This document shows positions 18,561 to 29,200 of a stretch of 64,000 nt of DNA, in pieces. The DNA is from an uncultured Prevotella sp. GTDB lineage: Bacteria; Bacteroidota; Bacteroidia; Bacteroidales; Bacteroidaceae. Below the pieces are notes generated by a model. It saw only the letters and a program-made list of their open reading frames with translations. It searched no databases and was not told the origin of the DNA. Position 1 is the stretch's first letter. Each line of letters begins with the position of its first letter. A program made the translations under genes and the position numbers. The stretch covers positions 58,976 to 122,975 of the forward strand of contig CAMCLD010000004.1 in NCBI GenBank assembly GCA_945875635.1. Direction: 5' to 3'.

Positions 18561-19991
18561 ATGGACGAATACTATAGAAGCGAGAAATTCAAAAAGTTAC
18601 TCTCAAGATACGAGAGTTTCAGAAATGGAGAACATGGTGTAGCCATACTTGATTCAGAAGAGATAATCGATGTGGCTGAGTTTTACTACGCCATAAGAAA
18701 CATAAGTGAGGCTGTCGAAGCGGCAGACCTCGCTTTGGCTATATATCCAGGAGCCACTACCCCACTCGCTTTCAAAGCACGTCTTGCCGCAAATGACGAA
18801 AAAGACTACCATAAGGCTCTGGACATAATAGAAATGGTAGCTGACAAGAGTGATATTGAGTATTCATATGCAAAGGCAGAGATAGCATTGGCAAACAATG
18901 ACGTGGAAAGTGCCGACAAGTTATTGGAAGAACGCTTCAATGACTGTGACGAGTTCGACAATGAAGAATGTCAGGACATCATACTTGAGATAGCTGAGAT
19001 ATATGCCGATTACGACAGGATGGACAGATGCAGGAAATGGCTTGGCAAAGCTGAAGATACCGAATCGTCCTTCTACAAAGAGCTTATGGCAAAAGTATAT
19101 ATCAGCGAAGGCAGATTCAAGGAAGCAGAGACACTCATCAACAATCTCATTGACGACAATCCATACAACATTGCATATTGGAACAAGCTTGCATTCGTTT
19201 ATTTTGCATGCAACAACATTCAGGAATCCATGACAGCCAGCGAGTATGCCCTGGCTATCAACAAGGAAGACGAGGATGCGCTATTGAACAAAGCAAACTG
19301 CCTGTATTATCTTGGCAATTATGAGGATTCACTCGCATATTATAAGAAATACAATGAAACAGCACCATGGTCGGATATAGGCTACATCTACCTTGCCATG
19401 ATGTGCATGTATTTCGGAGACATCAACAAATCCGTAGAACTATACAAAATCGCCTTGGAGAAGGCAAAGGAAAGACATGCCAGCGAGAATATACGAACTG
19501 CATGCCACGAACTTGCGTTGATACATGGCAAGAGAGGCGAATTCAACACAGCAGACTACTATCTGGACGAACTGGTTAAAGCTGGTGCTCCAGAAGCATT
19601 GCGCAAGGCATTGAAAGGTACTATCTACTTATTCAACAAAATGACAAGCGAGGCATTTGAGATGTTCAGGAAAGCAACCATTGAATCAAACAAAGACAGC
19701 GACGTGCTCCTAACTATTGGTATTGCCTTGTACGACAATCTTAAACTTAGCAATGCATACAGCGTCTTTCGTTATATAGTTGAAAATAATGGTGAAAGAG
19801 GTAGAATAGCAATCCCATATCTTGCTCGATGCTGTTTCGACCTTGACAAAAAGGAAGAATATAAAAAATATCTAAGAATGTCGCTATCATACAGCCCGAC
19901 AGAAACTTTTACTATCCTTTCAGAACTATATCCGAATGGGACATCACCAGAGGATTATCTAAACATTGAGCCTGTATTGCCAACAAAATGA
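18561..19991 (+). CDS. tetratricopeptide repeat protein
   Basis: A 476-residue acidic cytoplasmic protein with no signal peptide, built from helix pairs of TPR type across most of its length (for example EALLNKANCLYYLGNYEDSLAYYKKY near residues 235-260, broken here only for description). TPR arrays are protein-binding scaffolds. The gene starts 21 nt after glnS on the same strand, and a DedA gene follows. No enzymatic domain was seen. The specific partner is unknown. Confidence 0.8.
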   Translation: MDEYYRSEKFKKLLSRYESFRNGEHGVAILDSEEIIDVAEFYYAIRNISEAVEAADLALAIYPGATTPLAFKARLAANDEKDYHKALDIIEMVADKSDIEYSYAKAEIALANNDVESADKLLEERFNDCDEFDNEECQDIILEIAEIYADYDRMDRCRKWLGKAEDTESSFYKELMAKVYISEGRFKEAETLINNLIDDNPYNIAYWNKLAFVYFACNNIQESMTASEYALAINKEDEDALLNKANCLYYLGNYEDSLAYYKKYNETAPWSDIGYIYLAMMCMYFGDINKSVELYKIALEKAKERHASENIRTACHELALIHGKRGEFNTADYYLDELVKAGAPEALRKALKGTIYLFNKMTSEAFEMFRKATIESNKDSDVLLTIGIALYDNLKLSNAYSVFRYIVENNGERGRIAIPYLARCCFDLDKKEEYKKYLRMSLSYSPTETFTILSELYPNGTSPEDYLNIEPVLPTK

Positions 19992-20065
19992 CTTTCTGGC
20001 TCGCACAATAATAAAACGATATAATTAAATCACGATTAGTCAATCATATTAATACAAAAGAAGAA

Positions 20066-20710
20066 ATGGATTCATTGGTAGCAGAGATAATTAAGTGGGT
20101 TTTGGAACATCTTGACTATTGGGTGGTAACACTTTTCATGGCAATTGAAAGTTCGTTCATACCAGTCCCATCAGAAGCCATCGTGCCACCAGCAGCCTGG
20201 ATGGCAATGACATCTGATAAAATGAACATCATCCTCGTTGTGATTTTCGCAACAATAGGAGCAGATTTAGGTGCGTTGATAAACTACTATCTTGCGAAAT
20301 TCCTTGGCAGACCCATCATCTATAGCTTTGCCAATTCCCGTTTTGGACATATGTGTCTCATAAACGAGGAGAAAGTTAAACACGCAGAGGAATATTTTCG
20401 CGAGCATGGCTCAGCATCAACTTTCTTCGGAAGGCTGATACCTGCAGTAAGGCAACTTATAAGCATCCCAGCTGGACTTGCAGGAATGCGTCTTGACAAA
20501 TTCATCCTCTATACGACACTTGGTGCTGGCATTTGGAACAGCGTACTCGCTATTCTCGGATACCTTATTTATAAATATACTGACCTGAAGTCAACGAACG
20601 ATGTATATGATATTGCTTCGAAATATAGCCATGAGATAGGCTACGTAATTCTTGGAGTGGCAGCTGCTGCTATCCTTTTTCTTATATATAAAGGAACAAG
20701 GAGAAAATAG
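20066..20710 (+). CDS. DedA family membrane protein
   Basis: A 214-residue polytopic inner-membrane protein of the DedA/SNARE-associated (VTT) superfamily. ESSFIPVPSEAIVPPAAW (residues about 28-45) is the conserved acidic re-entrant loop, and FFGRLIPAVRQLISIPAGLAG (about 112-132) is the conserved arginine-containing loop. Members help flip polyisoprenyl or phospholipid carriers and maintain membrane energetics. It converges on the minus-strand ATP-grasp gene with 8 nt between the stops, and ACTCC...GGAGT around 20714-20732 may act as a weak shared terminator. Confidence 0.92.
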   Translation: MDSLVAEIIKWVLEHLDYWVVTLFMAIESSFIPVPSEAIVPPAAWMAMTSDKMNIILVVIFATIGADLGALINYYLAKFLGRPIIYSFANSRFGHMCLINEEKVKHAEEYFREHGSASTFFGRLIPAVRQLISIPAGLAGMRLDKFILYTTLGAGIWNSVLAILGYLIYKYTDLKSTNDVYDIASKYSHEIGYVILGVAAAAILFLIYKGTRRK

Positions 20711-20718
20711 CATACTCC

Positions 20719-21819
20719 CTAAATCAAGGAGTTGTTAATGACATTGTCCATCGTTTCTTTAATTCGGAAATGATACTTTCCAGAGAAGTCAATCCGCATG
20801 ATACGTTGTTGAGGATAATTATCCTTGTCATATAAAGACAAGGCAACATGCCCCATCGTACGTCTTAGGTTAATCTCAACACACGGGCATATTGTTTTTC
20901 CAGGCAAAACCATCATGTCAACTCCGAATGGACCGATATATTCTCCATGAATAGCTTCTGACATGTAAGTTCTTATCAACTCTATGGCATCTCTCAAGTC
21001 ATCCTCAACTCCCCATCTGCGTATATTATCCCACTTCTCCTCCTCAGACAAGACAATATTGCCTATATATGCCCCATTGGCTGTACAGAACAAAGAAATA
21101 CCTTCGAAGGACACGCTTCCGTCTCGATGAGAATATAATTCCACTGCTAAATCTGACACCTTGTCATAGTATGGTTCACAGACAACACATCCTTGTTGTC
21201 TTATGACATTGTTCATCCATCCTGTCAACTCAGACGACATCTCTCCCATAGCATACCTTACTCCCCTGCCACTGCAACTCCATGGAGACTTAATGACAGA
21301 GTGGCAGCTGAATAGTTGCTTGTGGCATTCTTCCACTTCAGTGACAGACTGACATGTTTGTGGCATTTGAATCATTCCGTCCTCATACTGTGGCAAGAAC
21401 AGTCTCAGATTGTTGGCCCATTGTCTGCCACTGAGGCATCTTATAAAAGAAAGAGCTTGTTCCGAAGGAAGCAAATCTCTTGGAATGCCCATTCTTACTA
21501 ATTCAGAAACCAAAGTCCTATCCCATCCCCATGGTAGGATTTCAATCTCTCGTGAATATTCACCAAGTGAGGCCAACATAGACCTTACCCCATAATTTGC
21601 AACAAAACGAACGTCTTTGTTTATGCCTTTAATATGTCTAAGACGTTCACGGGCACCATCTACATCATCAACAATTACAACATCTCCCTCCTCAGCCCAG
21701 AGAGAAGGAAGAAAAGCCATGTCACTCCTTAGTTGCCTTACATTATGAGGTGGTGTGAACCTATCTGCATTCATTGACAATGCAATGTCGTGCTCTGGAT
21801 TGAATATATGTATCCGCAT
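20719..21819 (-). CDS. ATP-grasp-like conserved protein
   Basis: A 366-residue cytoplasmic protein. It opens with MRIHIFNPEHDIALSMNAD, a pattern I associate with an uncharacterised Bacteroidetes family. The second half has ATP-grasp character: VIKSPWSCSGRGVRYA (a glycine-rich nucleotide loop with a preceding Lys), an FGVDMMV strand, and VEINLRRTMGH, the usual Glu-x-Asn-Arg metal site. ATP-grasp enzymes ligate a carboxylate to an amine or thiol; the substrates here are unknown. The gene is single and diverges from the AAA ATPase gene 197 nt away. Confidence 0.65.
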   Translation of the reverse strand: MRIHIFNPEHDIALSMNADRFTPPHNVRQLRSDMAFLPSLWAEEGDVVIVDDVDGARERLRHIKGINKDVRFVANYGVRSMLASLGEYSREIEILPWGWDRTLVSELVRMGIPRDLLPSEQALSFIRCLSGRQWANNLRLFLPQYEDGMIQMPQTCQSVTEVEECHKQLFSCHSVIKSPWSCSGRGVRYAMGEMSSELTGWMNNVIRQQGCVVCEPYYDKVSDLAVELYSHRDGSVSFEGISLFCTANGAYIGNIVLSEEEKWDNIRRWGVEDDLRDAIELIRTYMSEAIHGEYIGPFGVDMMVLPGKTICPCVEINLRRTMGHVALSLYDKDNYPQQRIMRIDFSGKYHFRIKETMDNVINNSLI

Positions 21820-21961
21820 AGTCTTATATTAAAACAATTGACGACAGACCATCAACAATTACATTTACATGAAGAAATCATCATAAAAAGCCATTAATAG
21901 TCACAGTCATATTATACAAGTGCAAAAATACATATTTTTTTTGAAATTTTGCAAAGTAGAG

Positions 21962-21993
21962 TTTGCAAATTCATGGAAATTATAGTATCTTTG
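21962..21993 (+). promoter_or_regulatory. promoter of the AAA ATPase gene
   Basis: TTTG (21962-21965), 20 nt, then TATCTTTG (21986-21993). Transcription would start near 22000, leaving an unusually short leader of about 17 nt before the ATG at 22017. Confidence 0.8.
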
Positions 21994-22016
21994 CAAAATG
22001 AAAAAACAATAAAAAA

Positions 22017-23201
22017 ATGGATGCTTTCTTCCGAACTCACACTTATCTGGTGGAACACACTAATGCACCAGTCCGTCGAACCCTTATGGATGAGATAGAC
22101 TGGAGTGACCGTATGATAGGCATAAAGGGAACACGAGGTGTAGGAAAAACGACTTTCCTACTGCAATACGCAAAGGAGAAATTCGACCCAAGAGACAGAC
22201 AATGTTTATACATCAACATGAACAACTTCTATTTCCAGGGACGAGGGATTGCCGACTTTGCAGGAGATTTCTACCATCACGGAGGCAAAGTGTTGCTAAT
22301 TGACCAAGTTTTCAAACAACCAGACTGGAGTAGAGAATTAAGACTGTGTTATGACTATTATCCAAATCTGAAGATTGTTTTTACGGGTTCAAGTGTCATG
22401 CGACTGAAAGAAGAGAATCCAGAGTTGAACAACATCGTGAAGAGCTATAATCTGAGAGGCTTCTCTTTCCGTGAATATCTAAATCTTATAACAGGTAATG
22501 AATTCGCGCCTTTCACTCTGAACGAGATAATAAATGACCATGAGCATATTGTCAAGAAAATATTGCCTAAGGTAAGCCCTATGAAGCATTTCCAGAATTA
22601 TGTGCATCACGGTTTTTATCCATTCTTTCTTGAGAACAGAAATTTTTCAGAGAATCTGTTGAAGACGATGAACATGATGACAGAAGTTGACATCTTGCTT
22701 ATCAAGCAGATAGAACTGAAATATCTCACGAAAATAAAAAAACTATTTTACATGTTGGCTCTTGACGGACCATCAGCTCCTAACATAAGCCATCTTGCAC
22801 AAGAGATTGAAACGAGCAGAGCCACTGTCATGAACTACATCAAATATCTTGCTGACGCAAGACTGATAAACATGATTTACCCCAAAGGACAGGAGTTTCC
22901 CAAGAAGCCATCAAAGATTATGATGCATAACCCCAACCTCTCGTATGCGATATATCCCATCAAGTCAGACCGTCAGAGCATTATGGAAACCTTCTTTGTC
23001 AACACCATGTGGAAAGACCATAAGATAAACGAGGGTGGAAAACCAAGCTATTACATAGCAGACAACAACAAGAAATTCCGGATATGCGATGCAGAAAACA
23101 GCAAGACAAGATATTGTAGTGACACACTATATGCCAGATACAACACCGAAGTGGGAAAGGACAACAAAATACCGTTATGGCTATTTGGTTTCCTTTATTG
23201 A
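22017..23201 (+). CDS. AAA family ATPase with DUF4143-type C-terminal domain
   Basis: A 394-residue ATP-binding protein of the archaeal/bacterial AAA_14 type. The Walker A is GTRGVGKTT (about residues 37-45); Walker B is VLLIDQVFK, with Gln in place of the usual Glu after Asp; a sensor-like FTGSS follows. The C-terminal half holds a winged-helix/DUF4143-like region ending near the zinc-less tail LWLFGFLY. Such proteins are common in Bacteroidetes and their role is not settled; some are linked to mobile or defence loci, but the neighbours here are housekeeping genes. It has its own promoter. Confidence 0.85.
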   Translation: MDAFFRTHTYLVEHTNAPVRRTLMDEIDWSDRMIGIKGTRGVGKTTFLLQYAKEKFDPRDRQCLYINMNNFYFQGRGIADFAGDFYHHGGKVLLIDQVFKQPDWSRELRLCYDYYPNLKIVFTGSSVMRLKEENPELNNIVKSYNLRGFSFREYLNLITGNEFAPFTLNEIINDHEHIVKKILPKVSPMKHFQNYVHHGFYPFFLENRNFSENLLKTMNMMTEVDILLIKQIELKYLTKIKKLFYMLALDGPSAPNISHLAQEIETSRATVMNYIKYLADARLINMIYPKGQEFPKKPSKIMMHNPNLSYAIYPIKSDRQSIMETFFVNTMWKDHKINEGGKPSYYIADNNKKFRICDAENSKTRYCSDTLYARYNTEVGKDNKIPLWLFGFLY

Positions 23202-23288
23202 CATGCTGCGAATATAAGACTAAAATTACAATTACTAAAACATAAATCATTATATCTTATAACTTTATAATTTTAAATATTAAGTAAA

Positions 23289-26200
23289 ATGGCTAAAGAA
23301 AAAAAATTTATCACTTGTGATGGTAATGAGGCAGCCGCACACATAAGCTATATGTTTAGTGAGGTAGCCGCTATCTATCCTATCACTCCGTCATCTCCTA
23401 TGGCAGAGCACGTGGACGACTGGTCTGCTCGTGGACGTAAGAACCTGTGGGGACAGACCGTATCAGTACAGGAAATGCAGTCAGAAGGTGGCGCAGCAGG
23501 TGCACTCCATGGCTCATTGCAGGCTGGTGCTCTCACAACTACTTTCACAGCGTCACAGGGTCTTCTCCTTATGATTCCTAACATGTATAAGATTGCTGGA
23601 GAATTGCTTCCTTGTGTATTTGACGTTTCCGCACGTACTTTGGCTTCACATTCTCTCTGTATTTTCGGTGACCATCAGGACGTTATGGCATGCCGCCAGA
23701 CTGGCTTTGCCATGTTCTGTTCTGGTTCTGTACAGGAAGTTATGGACCTTACAGCTGTTCCTCATCTTGCCACACTCAAGACTGGCGTACCATTCGTAAA
23801 CTTCTTTGACGGATTCCGTACATCACATGAGTATCACAAGATTGAAGTTATGGATCAGGAGGATGTTGCCAAACTCGTTGACCCAGCTGACGTAAAGCGT
23901 TTCCGTGACCGTGCTCTTACTCCTGAGCGTCCTGTCACACGCGGTACAGCAGAAAATCCTGAGACTTTCTTCACACACCGTGAGGCTTGCAACAGTGCAT
24001 ACAATGCAGTGCCGGAAGTTGTAGAGCACTATCTTGAAGAAATAAGCAAGATTACAGGTCGTGAGTATCATCTGTTTGACTATTACGGAGCTGCTGACGC
24101 AGAGCGTGTGATAATCCTTATGGGCTCAGCTACTGAGGCAGCAAGAGAAGCTATTGACTATCTTACTTCGCAGGGAGAGAAAGTCGGTATGGTGGCTGTT
24201 CACCTATATCGTCCTTTCTCTGTAAAGCACTTGCTTGCAGCTGTTCCTAAGACAGCTACCCGCATAGCTGTCCTTGACCGTACGAAAGAGCCAGGCGCAG
24301 AGGGCGAACCTCTCTATCTTGACGTTAAGAGCGCATTCTACGATGTTGAGAACAAGCCACTTATCGTTGGCGGTCGCTATGGTCTTGGTTCAAGCGACAC
24401 GACTCCGGCTAAGATTATTGCTGTATTCAACAACCTTTCACTTCCGGAGCCAAAGAACCACTTCACTGTTGGTATCGTTGACGATGTTACATTCACAAGC
24501 CTTCCAGAAGTTGAGGAAATGGCACTTGGTGGAGAAGGTATGTTCCAGGCTAAATTCTTTGGTCTTGGCGCTGATGGTACAGTAGGAGCCAACAAGAACT
24601 CCGTTAAGATTATCGGTGACAACACTGACAAGTATTGCCAGGCTTATTTCTCATACGACTCAAAGAAGTCTGGTGGTTTCACATGTTCACACCTTCGCTT
24701 CGGAGACACACCTATACGTTCCACATACCTTGTAACAACACCTAACTTCGTGGCTTGCCACGTTCAGGCTTACCTCCACATGTATGATGTGACACGTGGT
24801 CTTCAGAAGAATGGTACATTCCTTCTCAACACAATATTTGATGGTGAAGAACTTGTAAACTTCATGCCAAACAGCGTTAAGCGTTATTTTGCTCAAAACA
24901 ACATAACTGTCTATTATATTAACGCAACAAAGATTGCTCAGGAAATTGGTCTTGGCAACCGCACCAACACTATTCTCCAGAGCGCATTCTTCCGCATCAC
25001 AGGCGTCATCCCTGTTGACCTTGCTGTAGAGCAGATGAAGAAATTCATCGTTAAGTCATACGGAAAGAAAGGACAAGATGTTGTTGACAAGAACTACGCA
25101 GCTGTTGACCGTGGAGGTGAATACAAGCAACTGACAGTTGACCCAGCATGGGCTAATCTTGCTGACGACGTAAAGAAAGAAGATGATGCTCCTGCTTTCG
25201 TTAAGGAACTTGTACGCCCAATCAATGCTCAGGCTGGTGACCTTCTGAAGGTTTCCGACTTCGTAAAACATGACACCGTTGACGGTACATGGGAGAATGG
25301 CACTGCCGCATACGAGAAGCGTGGTGTTGCTGCATTTGTTCCAGTTTGGAATGAAGAGAACTGTATCCAGTGCAACAAGTGTTCGTTTGTTTGTCCTCAC
25401 GCATGTATTCGTCCATTCGTACTTGACGAGAACGAGAAGGCTGGTTTTGAAGCTCCAACACTCGAGATAAAAGCTCCGGCAGCATTCAAAGGTATGCAGT
25501 TCCGTATGCAAGTCAGTGTCCTTGACTGTCTTGGATGCGGCAACTGTGCAGATGTATGTCCTGGCAAGAAGAACAAGGAGACTGGTGAGTTTGAGAAGGC
25601 TCTCAAGATGGTTCCATTGCAGACACAGGAAAACGAGGCAAAGAACTGGGATTGGCTTGTTAAGAATGTCAAGAGCAAGCAGAATCTCATAGACATCAAG
25701 CAAAGTCCAAAGAACTCTCAGTTTGCAACTCCTTTGTTTGAGTTCTCAGGTGCATGCTCTGGCTGCGGTGAAACGCCATACGTCAAACTTATCTCACAAC
25801 TCTTTGGTGACCGTGAGGTTATTGCAAACGCAACAGGATGTTCTTCCATATATTCAGCATCTATCCCATCATCTCCATATACAAAGAACGAAGAAGGTCA
25901 TGGACCGGCATTTGACAATTCCTTGTTTGAGGACTTCTGTGAATTCGGTCTTGGTATGGTAATGGGTAACAAGAAGATGAAAGAGCGCGTTGCAATTCTT
26001 CTGCAGGAAGTTATCAATACACCAGAGGCTCCGGAAGAGTATAAAGCAGCAGCAGCAGAATGGATTGAAAAGAAGGACGATGCAGAGGAGACAAAGCGTC
26101 TTGCCAAGATTCTGAAGCCATATATCGCAGCTGGTGCTGAAAAAGGCTGTGCAACATGCCAGGAACTCAAGACCCTCGACCACTATCTTGTAAAGAGAAG

Positions 26201-26864
26201 CCAGTGGATTATCGGTGGTGACGGTGCATCATACGATATTGGCTACGGTGGTCTTGACCATGTTATAGCTTCTGGAGAGGATGTAAACATATTTGTTATC
26301 GACACAGAGGTTTATTCCAATACAGGAGGTCAAGCTTCAAAGGCTACTCCACTCGGTGCTATTGCCCAGTTCGCAGCTCAGGGCAAGAGAATCAAGAAAA
26401 AAGATCTTGGTATGATTGCCACGACATATGGTTATGTATATGTAGCACAGGTTGCAATGGGTGCTGACAATGCTCAGACACTTAAGGCGTTCCGTGAGGC
26501 TGAGGCATACCATGGACCATCACTTATCATTGGTTACGCTCCATGTATCAACCATGGTCTTAAGATTAAAGGTGGCATGGGTAGAAGTCAGGCAGAGGAA
26601 GCTCGTGCCGTTGATTGTGGTTACTGGCATCTGTGGCGTTACAACCCAGAGTTGGCAGAACAGGGCAAGAACCCATTCTCTCTTGACTCAAAAGAACCAG
26701 ACTGGAGTAAGTTCCGTGACTTCTTGCTTGGTGAGGTGCGTTACCTGTCTGTACAGAAGGCATATCCTAACGAAGCGGAGGAACTGTTTGCTGAGGCAGA
26801 GAAGATGGCTAAGCAGCGCTATAAATCATACATACGTAAGGCGCAGGAGAACTGGGAAGACTAA
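23289..26864 (+). CDS. nifJ: pyruvate:ferredoxin (flavodoxin) oxidoreductase
   Basis: A 1191-residue single-chain PFOR, the full length for the family. Domain order is correct: pyruvate-binding domain I at the N-terminus (YPITPSSPMAEHVD), the gamma-like domain, a two-cluster ferredoxin domain (CIQCNKCSFVC from Cys692 and CLGCGNCADVC from Cys747), then the thiamine diphosphate domain (GDGASYDIGYGG, NTGGQASKATP) with the extra cluster cysteines (CSGCGETPY). It oxidises pyruvate to acetyl-CoA and CO2 with reduction of ferredoxin, the main pyruvate route in anaerobic Bacteroidales. Codon use is biased toward highly expressed patterns. A strong terminator follows. Confidence 0.97.
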   Translation: MAKEKKFITCDGNEAAAHISYMFSEVAAIYPITPSSPMAEHVDDWSARGRKNLWGQTVSVQEMQSEGGAAGALHGSLQAGALTTTFTASQGLLLMIPNMYKIAGELLPCVFDVSARTLASHSLCIFGDHQDVMACRQTGFAMFCSGSVQEVMDLTAVPHLATLKTGVPFVNFFDGFRTSHEYHKIEVMDQEDVAKLVDPADVKRFRDRALTPERPVTRGTAENPETFFTHREACNSAYNAVPEVVEHYLEEISKITGREYHLFDYYGAADAERVIILMGSATEAAREAIDYLTSQGEKVGMVAVHLYRPFSVKHLLAAVPKTATRIAVLDRTKEPGAEGEPLYLDVKSAFYDVENKPLIVGGRYGLGSSDTTPAKIIAVFNNLSLPEPKNHFTVGIVDDVTFTSLPEVEEMALGGEGMFQAKFFGLGADGTVGANKNSVKIIGDNTDKYCQAYFSYDSKKSGGFTCSHLRFGDTPIRSTYLVTTPNFVACHVQAYLHMYDVTRGLQKNGTFLLNTIFDGEELVNFMPNSVKRYFAQNNITVYYINATKIAQEIGLGNRTNTILQSAFFRITGVIPVDLAVEQMKKFIVKSYGKKGQDVVDKNYAAVDRGGEYKQLTVDPAWANLADDVKKEDDAPAFVKELVRPINAQAGDLLKVSDFVKHDTVDGTWENGTAAYEKRGVAAFVPVWNEENCIQCNKCSFVCPHACIRPFVLDENEKAGFEAPTLEIKAPAAFKGMQFRMQVSVLDCLGCGNCADVCPGKKNKETGEFEKALKMVPLQTQENEAKNWDWLVKNVKSKQNLIDIKQSPKNSQFATPLFEFSGACSGCGETPYVKLISQLFGDREVIANATGCSSIYSASIPSSPYTKNEEGHGPAFDNSLFEDFCEFGLGMVMGNKKMKERVAILLQEVINTPEAPEEYKAAAAEWIEKKDDAEETKRLAKILKPYIAAGAEKGCATCQELKTLDHYLVKRSQWIIGGDGASYDIGYGGLDHVIASGEDVNIFVIDTEVYSNTGGQASKATPLGAIAQFAAQGKRIKKKDLGMIATTYGYVYVAQVAMGADNAQTLKAFREAEAYHGPSLIIGYAPCINHGLKIKGGMGRSQAEEARAVDCGYWHLWRYNPELAEQGKNPFSLDSKEPDWSKFRDFLLGEVRYLSVQKAYPNEAEELFAEAEKMAKQRYKSYIRKAQENWED

Positions 26865-26893
26865 TATAGTTGATAACCGTTCTTTATAATATC

Positions 26894-26930
26894 AAGGGGT
26901 GTGCCATTAATATGACACACCCCTTTCTTT
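26894..26930 (+). terminator. rho-independent terminator after nifJ
   Basis: AAGGGGTGTG (26894-26903) pairs perfectly with CACACCCCTT (26916-26925) over a 12-nt loop and is followed by a T-rich tract. Confidence 0.92.
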
Positions 26931-26979
26931 CCTGATTTAGATGCATTTTCATCAACGATTATCATAATTCATTATTGTA

Positions 26980-27666
26980 ATGACAAGAAGACTAATTATA
27001 CTGATTGCAATTGTAACCATTGGAACTATTTCCTGCAACGCTCAGGACTTAGACAGAAAAAGTATGCGTGACTCACTTGCCAACGCTATTGAAAAGCTGT
27101 CATTTCACACTGACAGTGTTGACTTAATACTCAGGAAAGCAGCATGGAACATGCAACTTGAGGAATGGCAATATGCTAAAGACGAGTATGATAAGGTATT
27201 AAGAATTGACCCTGTCAATCCTGCCGCTCTATACTATAGGGCTTATGCCAATGAGAAACTTTGCCGTTATGATTTTGCACGCAATGATTATAAGAAATTG
27301 CTTACTATTGTTCCAGGGAATTACAATGCTTTACTTGGTTATGCATTGCTTAATGAAAAAGACAACCATCATACAGATGCTCTTGACATAATAAACCAAC
27401 TGATTAGTCAGCATCCAGACAGTGCCATCGCATATGCCATAAGAGCTGAAATAGAACTGAATAACGGAATGGCAGAAGCTGCTGAATTCGATATTGAAGA
27501 GGCTTTACGTCTTTCACCGGATAATACAGACTTCTTATACAGAAAGGCAGAGATACTAATATTGTTGCGTAAGAATGACTCAGCAAAAAGGACACTGGAC
27601 AGAATTGTAGCCTTGGGAATACCACGGAAATCTCTAAAAGAACTATATCAAAAGACTAAAAAATAG
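26980..27666 (+). CDS. exported tetratricopeptide repeat protein
   Basis: A 228-residue protein with an N-terminal signal (RRLIILIAIVTIGTISCNAQ). Cleavage could be by signal peptidase I after CNA, or the Cys19 could be lipidated; the lipobox is weak. The rest is four to five TPR units (for example AALYYRAYANEKLCRYDFAR and AEFDIEEALRLSPDN). It probably acts as a periplasmic scaffold; no partner is evident. It converges on panD with a 29-nt gap. Confidence 0.75.
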   Translation: MTRRLIILIAIVTIGTISCNAQDLDRKSMRDSLANAIEKLSFHTDSVDLILRKAAWNMQLEEWQYAKDEYDKVLRIDPVNPAALYYRAYANEKLCRYDFARNDYKKLLTIVPGNYNALLGYALLNEKDNHHTDALDIINQLISQHPDSAIAYAIRAEIELNNGMAEAAEFDIEEALRLSPDNTDFLYRKAEILILLRKNDSAKRTLDRIVALGIPRKSLKELYQKTKK

Positions 27667-27695
27667 CTCTTTGGTTCAGCATCATTGGAATAATG

Positions 27696-28040
27696 CTAAA
27701 TTCTATTGCCTTCCTTGGGAAATACTACCGTTGGCTTGAAACGTTTTGCTTCCTCAAAATCTATTAATGCATACGAAATGATGATTATTGTATCACCAAC
27801 CTGAACTTTTCTTGCTGCTGCTCCATTAAGACAGATGGCTCCTGAACCTCTCTCTCCTTTAATAATATAAGTTTCAAAGCGTTCACCATTATTATTGTCA
27901 ACAATCTGGACTTTCTCTCCCGAAATGAGGTTTGCAGCATCCATTAGATCCTCATCAATTGTTATGCTTCCCATATAATTAAGATTAGCCTCAGTAACCT
28001 TGACACAATGTAATTTGCTTTTAAGTACTTCTATCATCAT
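27696..28040 (-). CDS. panD: aspartate 1-decarboxylase proenzyme
   Basis: A 114-residue pyruvoyl enzyme that makes beta-alanine from aspartate for pantothenate. The self-cleavage site Gly24-Ser25 is visible in YMGSITID; cleavage yields the pyruvoyl group on Ser25. The substrate-binding Lys9 and Arg-containing segments are in place, and the [16 protein letters not shown] block is typical. It is encoded 78 nt downstream of panC on the same strand, so the two beta-alanine and pantoate ligation steps are paired. Confidence 0.95.
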   Translation of the reverse strand: MMIEVLKSKLHCVKVTEANLNYMGSITIDEDLMDAANLISGEKVQIVDNNNGERFETYIIKGERGSGAICLNGAAARKVQVGDTIIIISYALIDFEEAKRFKPTVVFPKEGNRI

Positions 28041-28118
28041 TTCTTTGATTTCCTTTATATATAAGCGCTTACAAGAAGCTGATTATTCAATTACAAGTAA
28101 AGTATTACGACAAATCTT

Positions 28119-28970
28119 TCATCCTATATACTTAATGTGGTCGATAAGCCTTATCGGTGTGTGTCCACAATAGACAGTGATACATCCTACGATATAGTCG
28201 CTATCATCCCATCCATAAACAGGAAGGAGAGTATTTCCATCAACTATCTCAAAATATTCAACCTCAAGACCTTCAACAGCATTAATATCTTCTACCACTT
28301 TATTATGTGTTTCTGCAACGGTGTGGCTCTTTGAAAATGTAATGCTATCCTTCAAGACTTTATAAATCGCTGGAGCAATACTTCTTTCTTGTGAAGTGAG
28401 AAGTGTGTTTCTGCTACTCATGGCAAGTCCGTCACTTTCTCTCACTATATCACATGAAACTATTTCAACACCAAGCCTTAAGGAATTGACCATAGCCTTT
28501 ACTACTGCAATCTGCTGCCAATCTTTCTCACCGAAATACGCTTTGTCTGGTCGCACTATGTAAAACAGACGGCTAACCACCTGACATACACCATTGAAAT
28601 GTCCGGGTCTTCTTGCTCCCTCCATTACAGTTGAAACGGGTGGATAATCAAACTTTCTGTTGTCAGGCTGTGGGTACATCTCTTCAACACTGGGAGCAAA
28701 AACATAGTCTGCCCCAACACCATCGAGGAGCTTGCAATCAGCTTCAAGAGTTCTCGGATAACGCTCTAAGTCATCCTTGTCATTAAACTGAGTTGGATTC
28801 AGGAATACAGATACTACCGTTACCCCATTCTCTTCAACACTTCTTCTTACAAGAGAAGCATGACCTTCATGAAGTGCTCCCATAGTAGGCACCAATCCTA
28901 CACTTTTCCCTTCCTTGCGAACTTTGAAAAGCTCGTTCTGAAGATCAACAATCTTATTGTAAACTTTCAT
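28119..28970 (-). CDS. panC: pantothenate synthetase
   Basis: A 283-residue ATP-dependent ligase that joins pantoate and beta-alanine. It has the nucleotide-binding [10 protein letters not shown] motif at residues 28-37, the FLNPTQFN block, and YFGEKDWQQ. Length and motifs match the family. It leads the panC-panD pair and diverges from the half glycogen synthase gene. Its upstream region, read on the minus strand, includes a TTACTTTG box near 28994-29001 that may be its promoter. Confidence 0.96.
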   Translation of the reverse strand: MKVYNKIVDLQNELFKVRKEGKSVGLVPTMGALHEGHASLVRRSVEENGVTVVSVFLNPTQFNDKDDLERYPRTLEADCKLLDGVGADYVFAPSVEEMYPQPDNRKFDYPPVSTVMEGARRPGHFNGVCQVVSRLFYIVRPDKAYFGEKDWQQIAVVKAMVNSLRLGVEIVSCDIVRESDGLAMSSRNTLLTSQERSIAPAIYKVLKDSITFSKSHTVAETHNKVVEDINAVEGLEVEYFEIVDGNTLLPVYGWDDSDYIVGCITVYCGHTPIRLIDHIKYIG

Positions 28971-29103
28971 CGTAAGTATTTTTTCGGGTGCAAAGTAACA
29001 ACTTTTTTATCAAAAGAACAAGTTAAATGCTAAAAATATGACAATAAACGTTCATTTTCACCAAATTAACAAAAAACACAGCCAATAAACCAAGTTTTTT
29101 TAG

Positions 29104-29111
29104 TAACTTTG
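29104..29111 (+). promoter_or_regulatory. -7 box upstream of the half glycogen synthase gene
   Basis: TAACTTTG fits TAnnTTTG. A -33 TTTG at standard spacing is not evident. It implies a leader of about 80 nt. Confidence 0.5.
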
Positions 29112-29200
29112 CACAGTCTTATAGTCTATGGCGTTGACATCACATGTGAATGTCTGATGTCAAGCGGACTTAGACATCATATAATTCAGAAAATAAGATA

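Noticed and set aside
25056..25703. 215-codon minus-strand ORF
   Set aside because: Antisense to nifJ across its ferredoxin domain; composition is a shadow of biased codon use.
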